This document shows, piece after piece, positions 12,536 to 20,186 of a stretch of 25,944 nt of DNA. The stretch is from an uncultured Clostridia bacterium. GTDB taxonomy: Bacteria; Bacillota; Clostridia; Christensenellales; UBA1242. The stretch lies in the NCBI GenBank assembly GCA_947089305.1, contig CAMUJQ010000005.1, forward strand, positions 1-25,944, written 5' to 3'. A model generated the notes under the pieces. The model saw only the letters and a program-made list of their open reading frames with translations. It did not search any database and was not told the origin of the DNA. A program made the translations under genes and the position numbers. Within the stretch, counting starts at the first letter, position 1. Every line of letters starts with the position of its first letter.

Positions 12536-12979
12536 ATGAAAAAGTTATTAATTTTATCTAGTTTCATTTTAACTGTGTTTGTTCTTAACTTTGTTTCGCT
12601 TGATTTATTGTCTGAAATTAAAGAAAGAGGCACAGTGAACAAAGTTGAGGCTTATTCGCTAGAAAAGCCAAAAGAAGTTGATTCTATAGAATGCACGCCT
12701 TTTTACATTTATGATGGTTTAAAAGATGCAAAAGTGCAAGTTGTTGGAAAAACTTATTTTGTAACAATGCCAAAAAGTGAACTAATAAAAATGTTATATT
12801 CACTTAATGCAAAGTTAATCAGAGTGGAAAACTCTAATAAATTAATTTTTGATTATTATAGTTCTAGGCTTAATACTGTGAAGCCAATATTAATAAATAA
12901 TCAAAAAGTAAACATGCAAATTCATGTGGATGGAAATACAGTTAAAATTGGCGCACCAAGCTTATGTGGATTTATTTAA
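12536..12979 (+). CDS. Exported protein, possibly YwmB-like
   Basis: A protein of 147 residues with an N-terminal hydrophobic segment (LLILSSFILTVFVLNF, residues 4-19) that acts as a signal or anchor, then an extracytoplasmic domain. The C-terminal stretch (NNQKVNMQIHVDGNTVKIGAPSL) has the look of the end of YwmB-type sporulation proteins, which is why I suggest that family; the match is weak and from memory. No Shine-Dalgarno and no good promoter are visible before ATG 12536. It is followed 73 bases later by the SpoIIQ-like M23 peptidase, and YwmB and SpoIIQ genes lie near each other in other Bacillota, which supports the idea. Otherwise a hypothetical exported protein. Confidence 0.6.
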   Translation: MKKLLILSSFILTVFVLNFVSLDLLSEIKERGTVNKVEAYSLEKPKEVDSIECTPFYIYDGLKDAKVQVVGKTYFVTMPKSELIKMLYSLNAKLIRVENSNKLIFDYYSSRLNTVKPILINNQKVNMQIHVDGNTVKIGAPSLCGFI

Positions 12980-13052
12980 AAAAAATTTAAATTTACAGGT
13001 TTAAAAAAAGTAATTAAAGAAACAATCTTAATAATCAAAAAGGAGATTAAAA

Positions 13053-13667
13053 ATGAAGTTTAGTAAAGCAAATTATTCTAAAATGGAAAAGGTTAAAATG
13101 TTTCTAAAAAAATATGGATACATTTTAGGAATTGTTTTCGCCGCTCTTGTTATAACAACAGTAGGTTTAGTGGCAGGTTTAACAAAAGCGCCAACGGGAG
13201 GAAATATTGTAAATCCACCATCACAGGATGTAGAAGCACCAAAAGCCGTTTGGCATTTACCTGTTGACAAGGTTGATGTTTTAAAATTTTATAACGATAA
13301 AAAGTTGCAATATAATGAAACTTTAGATCATTGGAAAGTTCATAAAGCAGTTGACTTTAAACTAAATGAAGGGGATAAAGTATATGCTTGCTTTGATGGA
13401 AAAATTAGTAAAATTTATACAAACTTACTTGAAGGAACAGTTATTGTAATAGATCACGAGGGTGGCATTCAAACAACTTATAAAAGTTTAAACAAAGATT
13501 CAGTTACATTAAAAGTTGGCGACACCGTTAAAGGCGGAGATAAAATTGCTACTGCTGATGCTAGCGCAAGTTTTGAAAGTAAATCTGGACCTCACTTACA
13601 TTTAGAAGTTTCTTTAAACGGTTCACTTGTTGACCCTGCAAACTATATTGACCTTGGCAATAAATAA
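13053..13667 (+). CDS. Membrane-anchored M23 peptidase, SpoIIQ-like
   Basis: A protein of 204 residues: a short cytoplasmic start, one membrane segment at about 21-43 (YILGIVFAALVITTVGLVAG), a Pro-rich linker and an M23/LytM domain from about residue 66. The zinc site is complete: His97 and Asp101 (HKAVD), with His181 and His183 in GPHLHLEV. M23 enzymes cut peptide cross-bridges of peptidoglycan. SpoIIQ is the engulfment-channel member; the Bacillus subtilis protein lacks the first zinc histidine, while clostridial ones keep it, as here. Start ATG 13053 after AAAAAGGAG. The anchor layout and the possibly YwmB-like neighbour favour SpoIIQ, but no spoIID or sigma-factor gene is in view, so a general cell-wall hydrolase is possible. 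Confidence 0.8.
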   Translation: MKFSKANYSKMEKVKMFLKKYGYILGIVFAALVITTVGLVAGLTKAPTGGNIVNPPSQDVEAPKAVWHLPVDKVDVLKFYNDKKLQYNETLDHWKVHKAVDFKLNEGDKVYACFDGKISKIYTNLLEGTVIVIDHEGGIQTTYKSLNKDSVTLKVGDTVKGGDKIATADASASFESKSGPHLHLEVSLNGSLVDPANYIDLGNK

Positions 13668-13703
13668 AATACAATTTTTTAGCTAAGTGCATTTAAACTT
13701 AGT

Positions 13704-13736
13704 AAAAAGCGAACTTATTTTATAAGTTCGCTTTTT
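13704..13736. terminator. Bidirectional terminator
   Basis: A 14-bp perfect stem (AAAAAGCGAACTTA with TAAGTTCGCTTTTT) and a five-base loop, between the M23 gene and the convergent MFS gene. Confidence 0.9.
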
Positions 13737-13774
13737 GTGTAGTTTTATAACAAAAATTATTTGACTGTTTATAT

Positions 13775-14995
13775 TTAAACGGTGCCCGAAGTATAGTTGC
13801 CTGGTGGATGAGGGGTAACATCAATGTTATTTGCTTTTTGATATTTAATTAAATAGAAAGATCCCCATTGGAATAAATAAGGACTAGCTGTAATTATTAA
13901 AGTTGTTATTAAAGGCGCACCTAAAATTAAAAATAGTGAACCTAGAGATTTGCCTAAGTGAATACTAATTTCACGGTCGCACATATTGTTGAGTAACATA
14001 TTGTTTCCGCTTGAAAATTTTATATATTCAGCCATAAATGGGTTGTTGTAAACAGGTAATAATAACCCTATAACAACACTATAAACAATCATAGTTGTAG
14101 AAGTTAGAATAAATGGCATAACAATTAAAAACGCGGCGCGCAAAAACATGCAAATTGAGCCTAATGTATACCATTTGTTTTTAGAGCCTAAATAACTTGC
14201 AAGGAATTGAGATACAAGTTCAGTTGCAAGAGCAATTGAACTAACAATACCAATTTGAGCTATGCTTACATCTTTTACAGCAAGAAGAAGCGGCCACATG
14301 CAACTTGTTGCAAAATCTACAACTCCCCATAAAAACCAATAGCCATCATACATAGCATTTTGTTTTTTTACAATAGAGTACATTGTTTCAGGTTGTTCAA
14401 TTTCAATTTTTCTAAACGTTTGAGCAATAGATTTATAATGAATATATAAAGCAATTAAACTGCCCATATAAACAACAGTGCACAACACTAATGAAGCAAT
14501 AGCATTTCCACTGTTTAATAGCACACCGCCAATGGCTGGTGCAACCATTTTTCCAAGAACAAAAGTACTTTCAAAAACTCTTAAACTTTTATTTGCGTTT
14601 TTACCTGATGTTGAAGCAAATAGAGTGTTAATAGGTGTCCAATAAAAACCATGAAAGATTCCGGTTGTAAGGGCTATTACAATAATTAATTCAGTTGTAA
14701 AAGCTATATTAATTGTAAAAATCAATTGAACAATAATTGTTGAAATCACGTTTACAGTTAAAAATATAAGCGCATTTTTATAAAACATTTTTTTAAAAAG
14801 AAAACATGAAATTGCTGTTGCCGTATATCTTATAATCATAAAAAGGGCAGCAAGCATTAAGGAACCTGTTGCATTATATATCAAAACAGGATAAAAAAGC
14901 TTGAATAGATTGTCTCCTATTCCAGCAAGCACACGGTGAATTGAAATGCAAGTTGTAACTTTTGGCTTTTTAAATGTTACTTTTGAATGCTTCAT
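13775..14995 (-). CDS. MFS-type transporter, near-leaderless
   Basis: An integral membrane protein of 406 residues with about 11-12 hydrophobic segments in two halves, separated by a charged loop (FRKIEIEQPETMYSIVKKQN, near residue 190-210), the plan of major facilitator transporters. Substrate unknown. The first loop of the usual family signature is weak (FLFKKMFYKN). The C-terminus is a short soluble tail. Start ATG 14995: the -10 of a good promoter ends nine bases upstream, so the leader is only about three bases and there is no Shine-Dalgarno. It is divergent from the AlkD-like gene, and the two promoters overlap at their -35 elements. Confidence 0.8.
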   Translation of the reverse strand: MKHSKVTFKKPKVTTCISIHRVLAGIGDNLFKLFYPVLIYNATGSLMLAALFMIIRYTATAISCFLFKKMFYKNALIFLTVNVISTIIVQLIFTINIAFTTELIIVIALTTGIFHGFYWTPINTLFASTSGKNANKSLRVFESTFVLGKMVAPAIGGVLLNSGNAIASLVLCTVVYMGSLIALYIHYKSIAQTFRKIEIEQPETMYSIVKKQNAMYDGYWFLWGVVDFATSCMWPLLLAVKDVSIAQIGIVSSIALATELVSQFLASYLGSKNKWYTLGSICMFLRAAFLIVMPFILTSTTMIVYSVVIGLLLPVYNNPFMAEYIKFSSGNNMLLNNMCDREISIHLGKSLGSLFLILGAPLITTLIITASPYLFQWGSFYLIKYQKANNIDVTPHPPGNYTSGTV

Positions 14996-15004
14996 AATAT
15001 CATA

Positions 15005-15033
15005 ATTTTATTTTTTTTAAATTATTTTGTCAA
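15005..15033 (-). promoter_or_regulatory. MFS gene promoter
   Basis: Minus strand: -35 TTGACA (15033-15028), 17-nt spacer, -10 TAAAAT (15010-15005). Confidence 0.75.
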
Positions 15034-15054
15034 ATAAAAGTATTATGTTATAAT
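15027..15054 (+). promoter_or_regulatory. AlkD-like gene promoter, overlapping the divergent one
   Basis: -35 TTGTCA (15027-15032), 16-nt spacer, extended -10 TGTTATAAT (hexamer 15049-15054). Its -35 shares bases 15028-15032 with the -35 of the divergent MFS promoter. Confidence 0.7.
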
Positions 15055-15072
15055 AATTTTGAGGTACATAAA

Positions 15073-15768
15073 ATGACAAATAAGCAAATTCTAGAGTACT
15101 TGAATGCTAAAAAAGAGAAGGATGCTTTTATTAATTTCACAAAAAAAATAGTTAATTCACAAAGTGAGATTATTGGAGTTAAAACTATAGAAATAAAAAA
15201 ATTAGCAAAGTTGATTTCAAATCAAGATTATTTAACTTATTTAAAAACAGCAACGTTAAATTTTTATGAAGAAAAATTATTATATGGTTTTGTTCTTGGT
15301 TATTCAAAACTTAGTTTGCAAAACTTTTTGTTTTATTTAGAAAAGTATTTAAAAGTTATTGATAGTTGGGCATTAGTAGATAGTCCTATTACTGTAATGA
15401 AAATTATAGAAAAAAATAAAACTGAGTTATTTGAGTATCTTATAAAAAATTTAACACATGTAAACCCTTATGGTGTAAGGTTTTCTATTGTTGCTTTTTT
15501 TAAGTTTTATTTAACAGAGCAATATATAGCTGAGGTGCTAAAAATTTATGAGAGTATTCAAAGCAAAGAATATTATATTAACATAGCATTGGCATGGGGT
15601 ATATGTGAAATTTTAATAAAGTTTTATAATAAAGGAATTAGTTTGCTTAAAAAGTTTACTTTAAATAAATGGGTACAAAACAAGGCAATTCAAAAAGCCT
15701 GTGAGAGTTTTAGAATCTCTAGCGAGCAAAAAGAATTTTTAAAGACATTAAAAAAAGCTAACGATTAA
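15073..15768 (+). CDS. DNA alkylation repair protein, AlkD-like
   Basis: An all-helical HEAT-repeat protein of 231 residues in the AlkD/DNA-7-methylguanine glycosylase family, which removes alkylated bases. Recognisable blocks: GVKTIEIKKLAKLI, FYEEKLLYGFVLGYSK, IDSWALVDS (in the region of the AlkD catalytic Asp), NPYGVRFSIVAFFKFYL, EYYINIALAWGICE and NKAIQKACESFRIS. The predicted leader is only 12 nt and carries GAGG, so it is very short but not leaderless. It is divergent from the MFS gene. Most close relatives share these blocks, so the family call is good; the actual substrate is inferred. Confidence 0.88.
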   Translation: MTNKQILEYLNAKKEKDAFINFTKKIVNSQSEIIGVKTIEIKKLAKLISNQDYLTYLKTATLNFYEEKLLYGFVLGYSKLSLQNFLFYLEKYLKVIDSWALVDSPITVMKIIEKNKTELFEYLIKNLTHVNPYGVRFSIVAFFKFYLTEQYIAEVLKIYESIQSKEYYINIALAWGICEILIKFYNKGISLLKKFTLNKWVQNKAIQKACESFRISSEQKEFLKTLKKAND

Positions 15769-15779
15769 GTTAGTTTTTT
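15751..15779. terminator. Bidirectional terminator with the stop codon in its loop
   Basis: A/T-flanked stem with CTAAC/GTTAG core. The AlkD-like stop codon lies in the six-base loop and T-runs follow on both strands; it also serves the convergent protease gene. Confidence 0.65.
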
Positions 15780-15781
15780 AT

Positions 15782-17272
15782 TTAATTAACAGCAGTTGCT
15801 GAACTTAAGGTTAAGTCAATGTTTCGTGTTATGTTGTTTCTTTCAATTGTGAGTCTTAAAGTTTTTCCAGATTCAAAATTGTAACTAAAATCACTTATTT
15901 GGAAAGTACGAGTTACATTATATGTTTTATTTTCATAAGTAAAACTTTTTATAATATCGCCAACTTGTAAATGATTGTAAGCAAGAGAGCCTGCTGCAAC
16001 ATCTGAAACTTGAACAGTTTCAATAATATCTACTTTTTTAGTTTCTTCATTATAAACAGCTTTACTAGTTTTAGCATTCATAGATATGCCAATTAAGCAT
16101 TTTTGTGGATTAACAACAAGGGTTGCATTATTTGAATTTCTAACAATATTATTTGCAATGTTAACAGCTAAATTAATTGGAATGGCATAATTCATTCCCT
16201 CAATTTCAGTTGCAACTGTTTTTGCATTTACAACACCAATAAGGTTGCCGTTTTTATCAAATAATCCACCGCCACTATTTCCACCATTTATAGCAGCATC
16301 AATTCTCATAACACTAAAAGTCTCTTGGGTTAATCCATCTATACCTGTCATTTTTAAATTTTCTCTATCAACACTAATTATACCGCTAGTGGCAGATATT
16401 CCATCTCCGTCAGGATTGCCAATTGCAACTACAGTGTCGCCAACTCTAACATTATTAGAATCTTCAACTGTAGCAGTGGTTACACCAGCAGCTATCAATT
16501 TATCATAATCGTTACCAGTAACAGCTAACACTGCAATATCATTTGATTGCATTCCACCAATAAATTTAGCACTAATTGCTTTCGACATATTGTTGCGCGT
16601 TGGAGCTAAGTTTATTCCATAATAGAACAAAGATATTGTTTCAGGGAACATTGTATCGCCTGTGCCTTCAATTTCTTGAATATCCTCTGCTGATTGAGCT
16701 GTAGGAGCTTGAATTATTTTTAAATTAGGAACTTTTGAATAAACAACATGATAATTTGTTAAGAAATAAGCAATTTTATTTGTTGTGTCATTTTTAAATA
16801 AAATGCTTGCACCTGTGTAATAAGCCATATAATTACGATCTGTTTTGTAGGGTGTTCTATAATAAGCTGAGGAATAATAATAAGCTGTTGTTTTATATCC
16901 CGTATAAACTGCAGAAATACTAGTGATTGCTTTGTTTGTCGCGAAACTAACAGAACTATCTCCGCTTACACCCGTTTCGCCTTTAATTTCAGTTTTAAGT
17001 TGTTCAAACCATTCATCAAAAGATAAGGCATCATCTGGGTGAGCTTGTTTATAGGAATCATATAAACTTTGAATGGCCGACTGGTCTTCGCCTTTTTCGT
17101 CTTTCAAGCTTGCTAGCCATTCAACTTCACTGCCAACAAAACCATTTTTTACGGCAATTTCATAAGCTGATAAGCCATTGTCTGAATCACATGCTGCAAA
17201 TAAAAGTAAGCAAGGAATAATAAGTATAGCAACAATAAAAACTTTTAAAATATTAAGTGTATTCTTTTTCAA
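15782..17272 (-). CDS. Surface lipoprotein trypsin-like serine protease (HtrA-like)
   Basis: A protein of 496 residues. Signal peptide with lipobox LLFAAC, lipidated Cys28, so anchored outside the membrane. Residues 34-101 carry AYEIAVKNGFVGSEVEWLAS and EKGEDQS/KGETGVSGD pieces like those found in bacterial surface and tail-fibre proteins. The S1 protease domain has the triad His175 (TNYHVV), Asp245 (SNDIAVL) and Ser333 (GGNSGGGLF). A PDZ-like region closes the protein from about residue 390 (LIGISM, VQVSDVAAGSLAYNHLQVGDII). Start TTG at 17272, six bases after AAAGGAG; no ATG is nearby. It is divergent from a BspA-like surface protein gene. Probably degrades or matures surface or misfolded proteins. 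Confidence 0.9.
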   Translation of the reverse strand: MKKNTLNILKVFIVAILIIPCLLLFAACDSDNGLSAYEIAVKNGFVGSEVEWLASLKDEKGEDQSAIQSLYDSYKQAHPDDALSFDEWFEQLKTEIKGETGVSGDSSVSFATNKAITSISAVYTGYKTTAYYYSSAYYRTPYKTDRNYMAYYTGASILFKNDTTNKIAYFLTNYHVVYSKVPNLKIIQAPTAQSAEDIQEIEGTGDTMFPETISLFYYGINLAPTRNNMSKAISAKFIGGMQSNDIAVLAVTGNDYDKLIAAGVTTATVEDSNNVRVGDTVVAIGNPDGDGISATSGIISVDRENLKMTGIDGLTQETFSVMRIDAAINGGNSGGGLFDKNGNLIGVVNAKTVATEIEGMNYAIPINLAVNIANNIVRNSNNATLVVNPQKCLIGISMNAKTSKAVYNEETKKVDIIETVQVSDVAAGSLAYNHLQVGDIIKSFTYENKTYNVTRTFQISDFSYNFESGKTLRLTIERNNITRNIDLTLSSATAVN

Positions 17273-17325
17273 TTTTAACTCCTTTCTTTAGTGTATTTTG
17301 TGTCAAGTAACATATTTATATTATA

Positions 17326-17354
17326 ATTATAACTAAATGTTTAAAACTTTGCAA
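17326..17354 (-). promoter_or_regulatory. Protease gene promoter
   Basis: Minus strand: -35 TTGCAA (17354-17349), 17-nt spacer, -10 TATAAT (17331-17326). The -35 lies in the centre of a palindrome. Confidence 0.65.
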
Positions 17355-17360
17355 AGTTTT
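17343..17360. promoter_or_regulatory. 18-bp perfect palindrome over the protease -35
   Basis: AAAACTTTGCAAAGTTTT is fully self-complementary and contains the -35 TTGCAA. Operator candidate. Confidence 0.5.
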
Positions 17361-17421
17361 TTAGTTATTTTATAAAAAAGATAATGTTTTAGCTCAAAAA
17401 AGTTATTTAAATTTTATTTGC

Positions 17422-17449
17422 TTGACTTTTGGCTCGGCGGTTGTATACT
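17422..17449 (+). promoter_or_regulatory. Promoter of the BspA-like gene
   Basis: -35 TTGACT (17422-17427), 16-nt spacer, -10 TATACT (17444-17449). The 17361-17421 stretch is AT-rich with no other signal. Confidence 0.7.
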
Positions 17450-17480
17450 TAAAAAGTAAAATAAATTAGGGGACAATAAA

Positions 17481-19082
17481 ATGGCAGAGCAAAAGTCAAA
17501 AAAATTAACAATAGTTATGTTTGCAGTGTTGGCAGCGATAATAGTGGGGTTAACAACAACATTAATAGTTTTAGCTGCAACAGGTCAAAACATAAGTTCA
17601 AGTATTAATGTAAGTTACACAGCAACAGGTATTTATGGCACAGCAAGTGCAACATATAAATTAGGAAATAGCAATGAAGAAATTTCTATGACAAACGATA
17701 GCGGAAACAAAATTACTTTTAAAGATACAATTATAGGTTCAAATTTGTTGTCCCCAGAAGCTGTTGTTTTAACTAATGACAATTCCTTTGTTGTTTTTAA
17801 ATATACTTTTACTAATGAAAGAGAAGATGTTTATTATGCAGAAATGACCTATCAAGATACAAACGAGCAAGATAAAAATATATTAGTTACTTATAGTTTA
17901 GATGGGATTAACTTTAGTGAAGAACATAATTATGTTGAAGTTCCTGCTAAATCAAATGAAGTAGATGCAACTATTAATTATTATATAAAAGTAAGTGTTT
18001 TAAATCGCGCTAAAGATGCAATTTTTACAGGGACAATACAGTGGAACTTAACTGAAGATAAACCAACAAAGCTCTTTTTTAGCTACGACAATAGTTATTT
18101 AACTGCAACTGTAATAGGCGCAAAGGATGGATTGGAAAAATTAGTTATTCCAGAAACAACAAAATATAACGGGCAAACATATACCGTTGATTCAATAGGT
18201 AATAGCGACCATCTTGAAAACGGAACTTTTCCAAATTGTAAGACAACCTTAACAGCAGTAGAATTTCCAAAAACAATTAAAAGAGTTTATGGAACCGCAT
18301 TTCTTAGTTGCAACAAAATAACTTCTGTAAACTTTCTTGGCACAATTGAAGAATGGCTTGGGATAGATTTTCAAACGGCAATGTTTGGCACTGATTATGG
18401 CTTTTTTTCAAATCCTGTTATATCTTCTCATAAGGTTTTGTTTAATGGAGAAGAAATCACAGAAGTAACAATACCCAATAATGTAATAGATCTAAGTAAC
18501 GTATTTCCAAATTGCACTAGTATTAAGAAAGTAACTATTCCATCTACAGTAAAAACTGTTTCGCCTTATGCTTTTTATAAATGTGAAAATATAGAAGAAG
18601 TTATTTATTTGGGAACAATAAATGATTGGGCTTCAATTCATTTTTCTTCTGGATATATGTTTGATACCTTTTCGCAAGGTAGGGTAAATGGAAATCCTGT
18701 TCAATATTCAAAAAAATTAATTATTGATGGGCAAGATGTTACTGAGGTAGTAATAAATAATATTAAATCATATACAAATTGTTTGACTGGAACTTTTAAA
18801 GGCTTGCAAACATTAACAAAAGTAACGCTTGATAACCAAATAAGAGGATTTGATCTTCATACCTTTTATGATTGTATAAATTTAAAAGAAATAATTATAG
18901 AAAATACTAATAAAGTGATTGAAGTCGTTTCTATTGTATATGATTATGGTGGAAGTCCATTATCAGATTTATTCTTTAACTGTCCTGATGATATTCAAAT
19001 AAAAGTTCCACAATCACTAGTAGAGGAATATAAAACAGCTAAATATTGGAAAAATTATGCTGATAACATTATTGGCTATTAA
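17481..19082 (+). CDS. BspA-type leucine-rich repeat surface protein
   Basis: A protein of 533 residues. A hydrophobic N-terminal segment at about 11-33 (VMFAVLAAIIVGLTTTLIVLAA) after lysines acts as an uncleaved or cleaved signal. Residues 35-190 form a beta-rich domain (YTATGIYGTASATYKLG). From about residue 205 come LRR_5-type repeats: YNGQTYTVDSIG, LTAVEFPKTIKRVYGTAFLSC, then twice a unit with LGTIEEWLGIDF / LGTINDWASIHF, each followed by a VLFNGEEITEVTIPNNV-like unit. BspA-like repeats mediate adhesion in several gut and oral bacteria (established). No LPxTG or C-terminal anchor is visible. Start ATG 17481 with GGGGA. Divergent from the lipoprotein protease. Confidence 0.88.
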   Translation: MAEQKSKKLTIVMFAVLAAIIVGLTTTLIVLAATGQNISSSINVSYTATGIYGTASATYKLGNSNEEISMTNDSGNKITFKDTIIGSNLLSPEAVVLTNDNSFVVFKYTFTNEREDVYYAEMTYQDTNEQDKNILVTYSLDGINFSEEHNYVEVPAKSNEVDATINYYIKVSVLNRAKDAIFTGTIQWNLTEDKPTKLFFSYDNSYLTATVIGAKDGLEKLVIPETTKYNGQTYTVDSIGNSDHLENGTFPNCKTTLTAVEFPKTIKRVYGTAFLSCNKITSVNFLGTIEEWLGIDFQTAMFGTDYGFFSNPVISSHKVLFNGEEITEVTIPNNVIDLSNVFPNCTSIKKVTIPSTVKTVSPYAFYKCENIEEVIYLGTINDWASIHFSSGYMFDTFSQGRVNGNPVQYSKKLIIDGQDVTEVVINNIKSYTNCLTGTFKGLQTLTKVTLDNQIRGFDLHTFYDCINLKEIIIENTNKVIEVVSIVYDYGGSPLSDLFFNCPDDIQIKVPQSLVEEYKTAKYWKNYADNIIGY

Positions 19083-19084
19083 TT

Positions 19085-19117
19085 AAAAAAACGGAAAATA
19101 TTATTTTTCCGTTTTTA
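19085..19117. terminator. Bidirectional terminator
   Basis: A/T-flanked stem ACGGAAAA/TTTTCCGT with short AT loop and T-runs on both strands, between the BspA-like gene and convergent recR. Confidence 0.85.
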
Positions 19118-19118
19118 T

Positions 19119-19715
19119 TTATAATAGTTTTCTATTGTTGAAAGCCTCACTTAAAGTTAGTTCATCGGCGTAGTCAAGGTCTGTTCCCATTGATAAACCT
19201 TGAGCTAGCTTTGAAACTTTAATATTAAGTGGTTTAAGCAGCCTACTTATATACATAGCAGTTGCTTCGCCCTCTACATCGGGGTTAAGGGCTAAAATAA
19301 CTTCTTCAACATTGTTTTTTTCTATCCTAGTTAACAGTTCTTTAATTCTAATATCGTCGGGACCTCTTCCGTCTAAGGGGCTAATTGTACCATGTAAAAC
19401 ATGAAAGCCACCTTTAAAATCTTTAATTTTTTCAATTGTGAACACATCTTTAGGAAGAGTTACAACGCAGATGGTTTTTAAGTCAGTAACACTTTTGCAA
19501 TTATCACAAGGTGAAACATCAGTAAAGTTTCCACATTCTTCACAATATTTAACATTGTTTTTAACATTTAAAATGCTTTCAATTAATTCATCAGCTTCAC
19601 TTTTTTTCATGTCCACAACTTTATACGCAAAACGCTGAGCCGATTTAAATCCAACACCGGGTAATTTGGAAAATTGATTTGCTAGTTTGTTAATTAAATT
19701 AATAGCGTTTTTCAA
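19119..19715 (-). CDS. recR: Recombination protein RecR
   Basis: RecR of 198 residues, part of RecFOR loading of RecA at gaps. The N-terminal helix-hairpin-helix (KLPGVGFKSAQRFAYKV), four-cysteine zinc finger (CEECGNFTDVSPCDNC) and Toprim domain (ALNPDVEGEATAMYI, DYADELTLSEAF) are all intact. The start is TTG at 19715, two bases after the ybaB stop. Its GGAGG site is within the ybaB 3' end at a longish 12-nt spacing, so translational coupling is likely. The ybaB-recR order is common in Bacteria; dnaX, often upstream, is absent. Confidence 0.95.
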   Translation of the reverse strand: MKNAINLINKLANQFSKLPGVGFKSAQRFAYKVVDMKKSEADELIESILNVKNNVKYCEECGNFTDVSPCDNCKSVTDLKTICVVTLPKDVFTIEKIKDFKGGFHVLHGTISPLDGRGPDDIRIKELLTRIEKNNVEEVILALNPDVEGEATAMYISRLLKPLNIKVSKLAQGLSMGTDLDYADELTLSEAFNNRKLL

Positions 19716-19717
19716 AA

Positions 19718-20026
19718 TTAAAACATTCCTCCAAATTGGCCAAGTTTTTCATTTCTTGCGGCTTCAACTTTTTCAGTTGCTTGAGTAAAAGCAGATACAA
19801 TTAAATCTTCTAAAGTTTCAACATCATCACTGTCAACAACGGCTGGATTAATTTTAACTCCCATAAGTTTGAAATCGCCATTAAGAGTAATTTCAACCAT
19901 GCCTCCGCCACTAGTTGCGCTAAAGTTTGTGTTAGTAAGTTCTTCTTTGCTTCTTTCTAATTTGGCTTGCATTTCGCGCGCTTGTTTCATCATTTGATTT
20001 AGGTTGCCCATGTTTCCAAAATTCAT
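19718..20026 (-). CDS. YbaB/EbfC nucleoid-associated protein
   Basis: A small DNA-binding protein of 102 residues of the YbaB/EbfC family: N-terminal Gly/Met/Asn-rich start (MNFGNMGNLNQMMKQAREMQ), long helix, then GGGMVEITLNGDFKLMGVKI and a C-terminal helix ending GQFGGMF. The family forms dimers that bind DNA and cluster with recR (established). Start ATG 20026 with AAGGAGAAAA. Upstream gene of the ybaB-recR unit. Confidence 0.95.
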   Translation of the reverse strand: MNFGNMGNLNQMMKQAREMQAKLERSKEELTNTNFSATSGGGMVEITLNGDFKLMGVKINPAVVDSDDVETLEDLIVSAFTQATEKVEAARNEKLGQFGGMF

Positions 20027-20186
20027 AATTTTTCTCCTTATAATTAAACTATATATAAATATATATCAAAATAAAAAAAATTGCAAACAAATATAAAAAA
20101 TACTTTTATAATAAATCATAAAAGCATAAAAAATTTAGACACTTGTGATAAAATTGTAATATATATAACAAAAGGAGAAAAATTTT

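Noticed and set aside
13073..13270. Minus-strand frame inside the M23 peptidase gene
   Set aside because: Antisense shadow; the plus-strand peptidase has all catalytic motifs.
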